Assembly: GCA_964467915.1 (NCBI GenBank)
Contig: CAYXSW010000024.1
Coordinates: forward strand, 1-23,095
DNA: 23,095 bases
From: MED-G16 sp964467915
GTDB lineage: Bacteria > Bacteroidota > Bacteroidia > Cytophagales > MED-G16
Direction: 5' to 3'
The notes below the pieces were generated by a model, which saw only the letters and a program-made list of their open reading frames with translations, made no database searches and was not told where the DNA came from. Positions 15,662 through 23,095 of the stretch are shown here, piece after piece. A program made the translations under genes and the position numbers. Position 1 is the first letter of the stretch. Every line of letters begins with the position of its first letter.

Positions 15662-17293
15662 ATGAAAAACGCACATTTTGAAATACCAATCCCTGTAAAT
15701 GAACCTGTAAAAGAATACAGACCTGGATCCAGTGAAAAAAAAGAACTAAAAAAAGAATTAAGTAATTTAAAAAATAATGAAGTAGATATTCCAATGTACA
15801 TTGGAGACAAAGAAGTTAGAACAGAAAATAAAATTAGAATTTCTCCCCCGCATGATCATAGTCATACTTTGGGTTATTATAATCAAGGTGATGAATCCCA
15901 CGTACAAATGGCAATCGATGCTGCAATGGCTGCTAAAGAAAAATGGAATGATATTGGACCTGTTAAAAGGGCAAATATTTTTTTAAAAGCTGCCGAATTA
16001 ATTGCTGGTCCTTATAGAGCAAAAATAAATGCATCAACAATGCTAGGCCAATCAAAAAATGTATTTCAAGCAGAAGTTGATGCCGCTTGTGAATTGATTG
16101 ATTTCCTAAGATTCAATCCACATTATATGAGCAACATATACAAAGAGCAACCTTTGTCTCCTGAAGGGATGAAAAATTCTCTTCAATATAGACCATTAGA
16201 AGGATTTGTCTTTGCTCTTAGCCCATTTAACTTTACCTCTATAGCTGCTAATCTTTGTTCATCTGTAGCTCTTATGGGAAATACTGTTGTCTGGAAAGCT
16301 TCAAGAACTCAAATTTATTCCGCTGATATAATTATGAAAGTTTTTAAAGAAGCTGGTCTACCAGATGGTGTAATTAATCTAGTTCACACTAGTGGGAGAA
16401 CAGCTGGTAAAATTATATTTAAACATCCAGATTTTGGGGGTATACATTTCACAGGAAGCACTGCTGTTTTTCAACACTTTTGGAAAGAAATTGGTGATAA
16501 TATTAGTATTTATAAATCTTATCCCCGTATTGTAGGTGAAACTGGAGGAAAAGACTTTATTATAGCACATAAATCAGCTAGCCCCTTAGCAGTATCAACA
16601 GCAATAATCAGAGGAGGATTTGAATTTCAAGGACAGAAATGCAGTGCTCCTTCAAGAGTATATATTCCTGATAATTTATGGTCAAAAATCAAACAAAATT
16701 TGATCGATGAAATTCCAACTATGAAAATGGGGGATCCAGAAGACTTCTCAAACTTTATAAATGCTGTGATTGATGAAAAAGCCTTTGATAATATTACTTC
16801 TTATATTGAATTTGTAAAAAATAGTGATAAGCATGAATTATTGATTGGAGGAAAATATGATAAATCAAAGGGTTATTTTATTGAACCTACCATAATTGTA
16901 TCATCAGATCCAAAAAGTAAACTTATGTGTGAAGAAATTTTTGGGCCTATTGTTACAATCTATATTTATGATGCTGAAAAATATGAAGAAACAATTGATT
17001 TAGTAAATGAAACTTCACCATATGCACTTACTGGAGCTGTATTTTCAAATAATAAAGAAGCTATTGATATTGCTAGTAAAAAATTAGAAAATGCTGCTGG
17101 AAATTTTTACATAAATGATAAACCTACGGGTGCAGTTGTTGGTCAGCAACCTTTTGGAGGTAGTAGAGCATCGGGTACTAATGATAAAGCTGGGTCTTAT
17201 CTTAATTTAGTAAGATGGGTATCTCCAAGAACAACAAAAGAAGTATTTGAAAGTCCAACTGATTATAGATATCCATTTATGGATGAAGAATAG
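15662..17293 (+). CDS. pruA: L-glutamate gamma-semialdehyde dehydrogenase (1-pyrroline-5-carboxylate dehydrogenase)
   Basis: It oxidises glutamate semialdehyde (from pyrroline-5-carboxylate) to glutamate with NAD, the second step of proline degradation. The 543-residue stand-alone enzyme has the eukaryote-like PruA layout common in Bacteroidota: SPFNFTS with Asn190, VVWKAS with Lys212, the cofactor turn FTGSTAVF (263-270), the PRIVGETGGKDF segment with general base Glu293, GQKCSAPSR with catalytic Cys327, EEIFGPIV, and the terminal QQPFGGSRASGTNDKAG. The ArsR-family regulator gene directly precedes it. No proline dehydrogenase gene is seen within the window. The stop is 2 nt from the stop of the convergent hydroxylase gene. 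Confidence 0.95.
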   Translation: MKNAHFEIPIPVNEPVKEYRPGSSEKKELKKELSNLKNNEVDIPMYIGDKEVRTENKIRISPPHDHSHTLGYYNQGDESHVQMAIDAAMAAKEKWNDIGPVKRANIFLKAAELIAGPYRAKINASTMLGQSKNVFQAEVDAACELIDFLRFNPHYMSNIYKEQPLSPEGMKNSLQYRPLEGFVFALSPFNFTSIAANLCSSVALMGNTVVWKASRTQIYSADIIMKVFKEAGLPDGVINLVHTSGRTAGKIIFKHPDFGGIHFTGSTAVFQHFWKEIGDNISIYKSYPRIVGETGGKDFIIAHKSASPLAVSTAIIRGGFEFQGQKCSAPSRVYIPDNLWSKIKQNLIDEIPTMKMGDPEDFSNFINAVIDEKAFDNITSYIEFVKNSDKHELLIGGKYDKSKGYFIEPTIIVSSDPKSKLMCEEIFGPIVTIYIYDAEKYEETIDLVNETSPYALTGAVFSNNKEAIDIASKKLENAAGNFYINDKPTGAVVGQQPFGGSRASGTNDKAGSYLNLVRWVSPRTTKEVFESPTDYRYPFMDEE

Positions 17294-17295
17294 TA

Positions 17296-18564
17296 TTAAC
17301 TAGAGATATAATTTAATTTCTTCTCATAAACTGAAAAATAAATCACAACCAAAGAAGATATTATAAAATATACCATTAAATATGTGGTTGCGTAATCAAA
17401 ATAATCAGTAATATAAAACCAATCTCCATATGTGATTATAAAATACATTCCTAATAAGGCTTTTCCAATTTCAAAAAGCCAAGCGAACGAATCCTGATCC
17501 ATTAGACTAGTTAAACTATAAATAGATATATATAAAAAAATTGCATATAAAACACCGTCATAAAAACCTATTCTGTGAAGATTATTAATAAAATACATCA
17601 TAAAAAAGAATACTAATAAATACTGAATCCAAGACCAGATTTGTAGTTTCAATGATAACTTTGGATAATATTTTTTATAATCATTTGGAGAATCAATTGA
17701 AGTTACAGGATATCTTTTATTAACATCTTTAGGTCTCCAACCAGTTGGCATGAACCAAATTCTAAATTTATCTAGAATATTATTTGTCCTCCAAGCATCT
17801 TTTATTAATTGAAATAAGTGAGAAAAATTTATAAGGATTGGGTTCCAAGATCTTAAAGGTCTTTTTACTCCATAAACAGGGGGCACATCTTCAAGTTCTT
17901 CTTGAAAAGTACCAAATAACTTATCCCAAATTATAAATATTTGAGAAAGATTTTTATCTAAATACTCTTCATTAATTGCATGGTGAACCCTATGATGAGA
18001 AGGAGTAACAATAATATATTCCAAGAATCCAAGTTTATCAATAAGTCTAGTATGATACCAGTACTGAGCAAATAAATGTACTGGAGCAAGAAATGTAATT
18101 ACCTCAGCAGGAACACCAATAATAGCAGTAGGTATAAGAAAAATAAAAGTTAGAGAAAAAAAGTTTGAAATTGATTGTCTAAGTGCGCAAGCAAGATTAA
18201 ACTCTTCGCTACTATGATGAATTATATGATGGTTCCAAAAATAATTAACACTATGATTAATTCTGTGAACCCAATAACCAGCAAAATCTAACCCAATAAA
18301 AGCAATTAAATATAACAACCAAGATGTCTCTATCTTAAAAATTGCAAAGTTTTCAACCATATAACTATATGAAATAATTACTATAGTTAGACCCAAAACA
18401 TCTCTTATTACATTTGTTAATCCTGAACACAAACTAGATAAAGTATCCATACTTCTAATCACATAACCTTTGTCAATAATTTTTGCATATAAAATTTCCA
18501 ACAATATTAATGATACAAATACAGGGATGGCAATATTTAGTGTTGTTATATAATATGTCGGCAC
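17296..18564 (-). CDS. Sterol desaturase / fatty acid hydroxylase superfamily membrane protein
   Basis: The 422-residue integral-membrane di-iron oxygenase family member has histidine boxes HRINH (His100, His104), NHHIIHHSS (His112, 113, 116, 117) and SHHRVHHA (His190, 191, 194, 195), with extra His163 and His171, between hydrophobic helices. The C-terminal third adds several more membrane segments, a layout resembling alkylglycerol-monooxygenase-like members. It likely hydroxylates a lipid; the substrate cannot be deduced. The start is GTG at 18564: an upstream in-frame stop (18583-18585) excludes a longer form, and the next in-frame ATG (codon 39) would remove the first helix. It converges on pruA. 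Confidence 0.88.
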   Translation of the reverse strand: MPTYYITTLNIAIPVFVSLILLEILYAKIIDKGYVIRSMDTLSSLCSGLTNVIRDVLGLTIVIISYSYMVENFAIFKIETSWLLYLIAFIGLDFAGYWVHRINHSVNYFWNHHIIHHSSEEFNLACALRQSISNFFSLTFIFLIPTAIIGVPAEVITFLAPVHLFAQYWYHTRLIDKLGFLEYIIVTPSHHRVHHAINEEYLDKNLSQIFIIWDKLFGTFQEELEDVPPVYGVKRPLRSWNPILINFSHLFQLIKDAWRTNNILDKFRIWFMPTGWRPKDVNKRYPVTSIDSPNDYKKYYPKLSLKLQIWSWIQYLLVFFFMMYFINNLHRIGFYDGVLYAIFLYISIYSLTSLMDQDSFAWLFEIGKALLGMYFIITYGDWFYITDYFDYATTYLMVYFIISSLVVIYFSVYEKKLNYISS

Positions 18565-18568
18565 ATAA

Positions 18569-18576
18569 CAAATATA
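18569..18576 (-). promoter_or_regulatory. Candidate -7 element for the hydroxylase gene
   Basis: Minus-strand TATATTTG matches TAnnTTTG and sits only 4 bp before the GTG start at 18564, which would make the mRNA essentially leaderless. No TTG lies 17-23 nt upstream, so it is uncertain. Confidence 0.25.
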
Positions 18577-18679
18577 ATATTTTTACATGTACCCTTTATT
18601 AGTTATAAAATTATGGTAAGTTTACGTTACATTTTAAAATTAAAAAAAATAAAAACTATATTCGTATCAAATTATATAA

Positions 18680-20896
18680 ATGAAGAACTATTTTATATTT
18701 TTTTTCCTTTTCTTAATATCAATTTCAGGCCTAGGTCAAGAGGTTTATGTTCCAAAAAAAATATCCGATAATAAAATAAAGATTGATGGTATAATTGACC
18801 CTATCGAATGGGAAGGTGCTATTAAAATCAAACTTGATAATGAAACTGAACCTGGCTATAACATTAAGCCAATAGTAAATACAACTGGTTACATCTTGTA
18901 TTCAGACTATCATGTATATCTAAGATTTGAAGCTGAAACTAAAGAAACAGTTAGGGCATCTATTAGAAAAAGGGATGACACCGGAATATTCACTGATGAT
19001 ATTATCGGATTTGATATTGACACATATGGAGACGGCAGAAATAATCTTTTTATAGGATCTAATGCTTACGGCTCCCAAGTTGATGTAAGAGTTATGAATG
19101 CATTACAAGAAGAATCTAGATATGATATGTCATTTGATCTAGAATACGAATCTGCAGGATCGATTAGTGGTAATAGTTACTCTGTAGAGATGAAAATACC
19201 ATTTTCATCTCTTCCTTTTCCTAATGGAAAAGATCAGAAATGGAAATTTAGTTTTTTCAGAAAATATAATGATTACCAAATTTCTTCAAGTAAATCAGAC
19301 AGAGACAACTCATGTATTACATGTCAATTTGATGATGAAGTTTTCTTTGAAAATATCAAAATTGACAAAAAACTTGACTTCATTCCGTATATAACAAGTG
19401 GTATAGAGGGAGCATATAATCAAAATACAGATAATATTGATTATGAAAAATTAAATAGCAATGTTGGTATCAGTATAAACGCTGAGTTTTCAAAAAGCCT
19501 ATCATTAGAACTTGCAATTAATCCTGACTTTTCTCAAGTAGAAGCTGACGTAACACAAATTGATGTTAATTCTGCTTTCTCATTAAGTTATCCTGAAAAA
19601 AGACCTTTTTTTAATAAGGGAACCGATATATTAAAACTTAATAATCCAGACTTACAACCATTTTATTCTAGATCAATTAATGATCCAGTATTTGCATTAA
19701 AACTATTAAATCAAGGTAAGAAATCAAGACTATTTTATTTATCATCATTAGATAATAATTCACCTTATCTTATAGCAGGTAGAGACAGATCATACTTTGG
19801 GGAAGGTAAAAAATCTTTTGTGAATGTTTTAAGATATCAAAGACTTTTAAAAAATGGCTCAAAAGTTGGTTTAATCTCAACTACTAGAGCTTATAATGGA
19901 GGAGGGTATGGAAATTTATTTGGCTTAGATGGTCTTATTCAAGTTACTAATAGTATAAGGTTAACATTTGATTTACTTAAAAATTATAATGAAGAGCCAA
20001 AAAATGATTGGATAAATTCAGATGATTACTTTAATGAATATTCTGTAAGACTTGATGGAGAAAAATTTAATGGAAATGGAATGTTTTTAGGTCTTTCTAG
20101 AAATACAGAAAATTGGCGCACCTACTTAGGTTATAAATATATAGATCCAGAATATAGAGCTGATGTGGGGTTTGCTGTAAAAAATGATAGAAAATGGCTG
20201 ACATATTATCAATCTTACAAATCTTTTTATGAAAAAAGATTTGTCCAAAACGTTGAGTATTCTGTTAAATATGATATGTTACATAATTTTAATAATAAAC
20301 TTGATGTTATAAGTTTAGATGGTAGGATTAGCGCAGGATTTAAAGGTAACACTGAGTTTTCAGTCACTCATGATTATGATTTTGTTTCATATTACTTGGA
20401 TAAAAAATATTCGAATTATGCTTCTACCAGAATAGGTTTAAATACTAGTCCTATAGAGTTAATCTCATTTGGGTCTAATATAAGCTTCGGGAAAGATGTA
20501 GCGTTCAATGATGAAGACCCAGAGTTAGGAAAAGAATTTAACTTTAGAGCTACTTTAAGCATACAATTAAATAATAATTTTTCTGTTTCAAACTTGTTTA
20601 GTTTTTCAAGATTAAAAAAAGTTGAAATAAATGAATTTTATTATAAAGGATTTATAAACAGATTCAACACAAAATATCAATTTTCAAAATCACTAGGAAT
20701 AAGACTAGCAGCAGAATATAATAATTTTTCAGAATCTATATTTTTACAACCATTATTTGAGTGGACTCCAAATCCTTTCAGTATATTCTACATAGGAGGA
20801 AATCAAATCATTGATAAAGAGCTTGTGAGAAATGGTAAATATTTTGTTGATAGGTCTCAAATGTTTGTTAAGTTTCAGTATCTTATAAGTATCTAA
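18680..20896 (+). CDS. DUF5916 outer-membrane protein with N-terminal CBM9-like domain
   Basis: The 738-residue exported protein has a signal peptide (residues 4-19). An N-terminal beta-sandwich resembles family 9 carbohydrate-binding modules (about 25-225: KIKIDGIIDPIEWEGA at 32-47, and SVEMKIPFSSLPF). Then comes the DUF5916 region, with NPDFSQVEAD (281-290) and YPEKRPFFNKG (304-314), and a long series of alternating aromatic/polar strands to the end, typical of a transmembrane beta barrel. The family is widespread in Bacteroidota, of unknown function, and often near peptidases or TonB receptors. The Rieske gene follows after 24 nt on the same strand, suggesting an operon. Confidence 0.87.
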   Translation: MKNYFIFFFLFLISISGLGQEVYVPKKISDNKIKIDGIIDPIEWEGAIKIKLDNETEPGYNIKPIVNTTGYILYSDYHVYLRFEAETKETVRASIRKRDDTGIFTDDIIGFDIDTYGDGRNNLFIGSNAYGSQVDVRVMNALQEESRYDMSFDLEYESAGSISGNSYSVEMKIPFSSLPFPNGKDQKWKFSFFRKYNDYQISSSKSDRDNSCITCQFDDEVFFENIKIDKKLDFIPYITSGIEGAYNQNTDNIDYEKLNSNVGISINAEFSKSLSLELAINPDFSQVEADVTQIDVNSAFSLSYPEKRPFFNKGTDILKLNNPDLQPFYSRSINDPVFALKLLNQGKKSRLFYLSSLDNNSPYLIAGRDRSYFGEGKKSFVNVLRYQRLLKNGSKVGLISTTRAYNGGGYGNLFGLDGLIQVTNSIRLTFDLLKNYNEEPKNDWINSDDYFNEYSVRLDGEKFNGNGMFLGLSRNTENWRTYLGYKYIDPEYRADVGFAVKNDRKWLTYYQSYKSFYEKRFVQNVEYSVKYDMLHNFNNKLDVISLDGRISAGFKGNTEFSVTHDYDFVSYYLDKKYSNYASTRIGLNTSPIELISFGSNISFGKDVAFNDEDPELGKEFNFRATLSIQLNNNFSVSNLFSFSRLKKVEINEFYYKGFINRFNTKYQFSKSLGIRLAAEYNNFSESIFLQPLFEWTPNPFSIFYIGGNQIIDKELVRNGKYFVDRSQMFVKFQYLISI

Positions 20897-20920
20897 AATA
20901 AAAATTAATTTATTGATACT

Positions 20921-21391
20921 ATGAAAGACAGAAGAAAATTTCTTAAAAATGCTGGATCGACCGCATTATTTGCGAGTTTAGGATCGTCTTTCTTTATAAG
21001 TTGTGATGAATCTGATGATAATGTAACTCCACCTAATACTGTCCCAGAAGATGGATATACTTCTGAAGGAAGTGTTTATACAATCTATCTTGATCATCCT
21101 TCATTTTCCTTACTAAAAAGTTCGGGAGGTTGGAAAGAATTTCAAGAAGGGGGAATGCTTTTAGTAAATGTGGGACAAGATGTTGTAAGAGCTTTCTCAA
21201 TAGTATGTCCTCATGGAGGTTGTAGAGACAGTTGGAGCTATTCAAATGAAAAATTTAATTGTGGTTGCCATGGTGCTATTTTTGACAATAGTGGAAACAT
21301 AATAACCGACCCAGAACCAAGTGGTGGGACTGGTGATCTCACATCACATAATGCTGTTTTGAAAGACAATGTATTAACCGTAACTAAATAA
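20921..21391 (+). CDS. Tat-exported Rieske [2Fe-2S] lipoprotein
   Basis: The 156-residue protein has a twin-arginine signal (DRRKFLKNAG, 3-12), a hydrophobic stretch, then a possible lipobox FIS-Cys28. The mature start CDESDDN is acidic, like the flavobacterial signal that sends lipoproteins to the cell surface. The Rieske site is complete: CPHGGC (ligands Cys96 and His98, disulfide Cys101) and CGCHGAIFD (ligand Cys114, disulfide Cys116, ligand His117), as in cytochrome bc1 Rieske proteins. No cytochrome b or c gene adjoins, so it is probably a stand-alone electron carrier outside the cytoplasm. It follows the DUF5916 gene closely; its stop is 2 nt from the convergent YwqK-like gene. Confidence 0.9.
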   Translation: MKDRRKFLKNAGSTALFASLGSSFFISCDESDDNVTPPNTVPEDGYTSEGSVYTIYLDHPSFSLLKSSGGWKEFQEGGMLLVNVGQDVVRAFSIVCPHGGCRDSWSYSNEKFNCGCHGAIFDNSGNIITDPEPSGGTGDLTSHNAVLKDNVLTVTK

Positions 21392-21393
21392 AG

Positions 21394-21951
21394 TTATATT
21401 TTAACTTGTAAACCATCCTTAAAGTAGACCTCTTTCATGAGCTTACCATCTCTCCCATATATTCTCGTAAATCCGTTCTGAACTCCTTTAACGGTTTCTG
21501 TTTCATCTGAAAGTGTGCCATCTCCAAAAAAGTTTCTCTGTAAACCATCTCTAAGACCATTTTTAAATTTCCATTCACTTTTTAAGTTTCCATTTTTATA
21601 ATAAAGATAAGATGTGCCATTTCTCACAAGTTCTTTATCAAAATTTTCCTTACTCTCTACTCTACCACTTTTATAAAACCTTGTAACTGAAATCTTATTA
21701 TTACCATAAATCCATTCACTTTGCATTGAACCATTAGTGTAAAAAAGTTTTGTATAAAACTTTACACCATCATTATATTTTTCCTCTGCTCTTACATTAT
21801 CATCTGAATCTTTTTTTATAGCTAAACCTGAGAATTTATTTTCATTGTAGTATGTTAAACCATCTATGATCTCTAACTGACTAATTAAGACTTTATTCTG
21901 GCATGATAAAAACAGAACAAAAAGGATGTATATTAATCTACTTTTGACCAT
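21394..21951 (-). CDS. MORN-repeat (YwqK-like) lipoprotein
   Basis: The 185-residue lipoprotein has signal MVKSRLIYILFVLFLSC with lipobox FLSC (Cys17), followed by tandem MORN-2 type repeats of about 20-24 residues (YKNGNLKSEWKFKNG, and YGRDGKLMKEVYFKDG), five or six in all. Databases often name this group 'YwqK family antitoxin', but there is no toxin gene beside it, so that name should not be taken as function. It is likely outer-membrane anchored. The start overlaps the 3' end of the upstream lipoprotein gene by 19 nt, so the two are translated together. Confidence 0.82.
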   Translation of the reverse strand: MVKSRLIYILFVLFLSCQNKVLISQLEIIDGLTYYNENKFSGLAIKKDSDDNVRAEEKYNDGVKFYTKLFYTNGSMQSEWIYGNNKISVTRFYKSGRVESKENFDKELVRNGTSYLYYKNGNLKSEWKFKNGLRDGLQRNFFGDGTLSDETETVKGVQNGFTRIYGRDGKLMKEVYFKDGLQVKI

Positions 21952-22310
21952 ATTGATTCATAAGTTATATTAATAATTTTTACTGAATCAGATTTCAGTT
22001 TTCTATTAAACTTTAAAGATAAAATGCCATCTTCCATAAACTCATACTTAAAAGCACGAGCTAAGTCATTTGTTTGTTCATCATATAAGAAAAGACTATC
22101 GTTCTGAATTTTATATTTCATCAAAGTATTATAATAAAAAACAAGATTATCAGATTTAAAAGATGTTATCATAGTTGGCCCTTCTAATGAAGGAATAGCC
22201 TCATTATCTCTAAATAAATCCACTAATTTCCAATCACCAGAAAAGTATTTTTTTTCTGAAGAGCATGAAAGTAAAGTAAATAATACAACTAATAAAATTA
22301 AGTATCGCAT
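21933..22310 (-). CDS. Small lipoprotein, lipocalin-like in layout
   Basis: The 125-residue protein has lipoprotein signal MRYLILLVVLFTLLSC (lipobox LLSC, Cys16). The mature part begins SSEKKYFSGDWKLVDLFRDN and continues as short beta strands; GDWKLVD near the mature N-terminus resembles lipocalin-like proteins of Bacteroidota, but no family is certain. It is upstream of, and overlaps by 19 nt, the MORN lipoprotein gene. Its 5' end is only 29 bp from the divergent small membrane-protein gene, so the promoters must overlap or lie inside coding sequence. Confidence 0.72.
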   Translation of the reverse strand: MRYLILLVVLFTLLSCSSEKKYFSGDWKLVDLFRDNEAIPSLEGPTMITSFKSDNLVFYYNTLMKYKIQNDSLFLYDEQTNDLARAFKYEFMEDGILSLKFNRKLKSDSVKIINITYESIWSKVD

Positions 22311-22339
22311 AAGATTATTAAATTTATCAAAAAAAAATT

Positions 22340-22516
22340 ATGAATCTCACCTTTATTCATTTATTAGGGATAATATTTTTACTTTGGATGATATATTTTT
22401 CCTTAGGAGCATTTGCCAATATGACTGAAAATAAATTTCTTCTAAACATTTTTAAATCATTTAAGTATATAATGGGAGTAATTATTCTAATAGCTCTGTA
22501 CTTATATTTTAAATGA
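22340..22516 (+). CDS. Small two-helix membrane protein (58 residues)
   Basis: It starts at ATG 22340 and ends at TGA 22514-22516. The peptide has two hydrophobic helices (about residues 4-24 and 43-57) separated by a short polar, positively charged loop (NMTENKFLLNIFKSFK). I do not recognise a family. Its stop overlaps the start of the TonB-dependent receptor (ATGA, 22513-22516), which strongly suggests it is translated and coupled to the receptor. It could be an accessory inner-membrane peptide or a leader ORF controlling receptor translation. Confidence 0.6.
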   Translation: MNLTFIHLLGIIFLLWMIYFSLGAFANMTENKFLLNIFKSFKYIMGVIILIALYLYFK

Positions 22517-23095
22517 GATTCGTAATAAATTCTATTTTTCTTATTTTATTTTCTCAAGCTTTAACAGCACAAAAACTAATTCGAGGGAAGACTGTAGATA
22601 GAATATATCAACACCCTCTTGATAGTGTTGAAATTTTAATTAATGGGAAAAAGATTTATACAGATAACAAAGGTGAATTCTCTTTCATCTACAATGAACT
22701 TCCAGTTGAGTTGATTATTAATGATTACAGGTATTTTTATAAAAAATTAAATTTAATAAATTCTGAAATTGGTGAAATTAAACTTACAAACAGAGGACTA
22801 GTTTTAGATGAATTAATAGTGAAAACAGATCTATTTTCAAAAAAATTAAAAAATGTTTCATTAGCAACATCAATATTAGATGATATTGAATTCAGAAAAA
22901 ATGAAGGTGAGTTTTTGATAAACTCTTTAAATCAAGTTAATGGAGTTTATTCTCATTCAGCAGGTTATAATACTAATAGAATTACTATTAGAGGTATGGG
23001 ATCAAGATCTCCATATTCAACAAATAAGATAAAAGCATATCTAAATAATATCCCTCTCTCAAATGGTGTTGGAGAAACAACAATTGAAGATTTTG
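22513..23095 (+). CDS. TonB-dependent receptor, N-terminal part (runs off window)
   Basis: The first 194 codons of an outer-membrane receptor are present. It has a signal peptide (MRFVINSIFLILFSQALTA, then Gln20), a CarboxypepD_reg-like beta domain (about 21-100; RGKTVDRIYQHPLDSVEI, then TDNKGEFSF), then the plug domain with NSLNQVNGVYSHSAGYNTN, the typical ITIRGMGSRSP and AYLNNIPLSNGVGET. The plug wording resembles ferric-citrate/vitamin-type receptors rather than SusC, but the ligand cannot be set from this part. The barrel lies beyond the right edge. The start overlaps the 58-residue membrane gene by 4 nt. Confidence 0.9.
   Translation, partial: MRFVINSIFLILFSQALTAQKLIRGKTVDRIYQHPLDSVEILINGKKIYTDNKGEFSFIYNELPVELIINDYRYFYKKLNLINSEIGEIKLTNRGLVLDELIVKTDLFSKKLKNVSLATSILDDIEFRKNEGEFLINSLNQVNGVYSHSAGYNTNRITIRGMGSRSPYSTNKIKAYLNNIPLSNGVGETTIEDF

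Noticed and set aside
21394..21951. Possible toxin-antitoxin system suggested by the YwqK-like 'antitoxin' family name
   Set aside because: The protein is a MORN-repeat lipoprotein and no toxin-like gene is adjacent; the neighbour is another lipoprotein.
1..23095. Defence system, prophage, CRISPR array or insertion sequence
   Set aside because: All long frames are assigned to housekeeping or envelope families; no transposase, integrase, nuclease cluster or spaced direct repeats were seen.

Overview
The window is a gene-dense, strongly AT-rich stretch of a Bacteroidota genome, most likely a streamlined, marine-type Flavobacteriales. This is inferred from protein families: a DUF5916 outer-membrane protein, an ArsR-linked PruA of 543 residues, MORN/YwqK-type lipoproteins, a carboxypeptidase-regulatory-domain protein and a TonB-dependent receptor. 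Two promoters have the Bacteroidota form TTG-N19-TAnnTTTG, and starts generally lack Shine-Dalgarno sequences. There is no gap over about 120 bp, and I see no insertion sequence, prophage, CRISPR array or rRNA.

Left part (1-8118). A minus-strand unit runs thioredoxin-like protein, isocitrate dehydrogenase, leuA. The leuA reading frame is interrupted by an in-frame TAA at codon 17. Diverging from it is a secreted amidohydrolase, which meets convergent aspS. Then tadA, a Mn-type superoxide dismutase and a Tat-exported Gfo/Idh/MocA oxidoreductase follow on the plus strand.

Middle (8104-14532). Five minus-strand genes are packed with overlaps or gaps of 1-10 nt, in transcription order: a large TPR protein, a ComA-like phosphosulfolactate synthase homologue, a DUF368/PopT undecaprenyl-phosphate carrier, aroE and uvrB. 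Head-to-head with this block are a tRNA-Arg(CCT) and, two bases after its 3' end, a small exported TPR protein.

Right part (14529-23095). This holds an exported carboxypeptidase-regulatory-domain protein, an ArsR-family regulator with pruA (proline/glutamate catabolism), and a sterol-desaturase-family di-iron hydroxylase. After these come a DUF5916 outer-membrane protein with a Tat-dependent Rieske lipoprotein, two overlapping lipoproteins, and a 58-residue two-helix membrane protein translationally coupled to a TonB-dependent receptor that runs off the right edge.

Most genes are housekeeping or typical Bacteroidota envelope genes, and I did not find a clear new defence or mobile system. The points most worth checking are the broken leuA start, the TPR-ComA-PopT-AroE-UvrB block, the tRNA fused to a nearly leaderless mRNA, the inverted repeat upstream of arsR-pruA, and the fact that all five convergent gene pairs end within 15 nt of each other.
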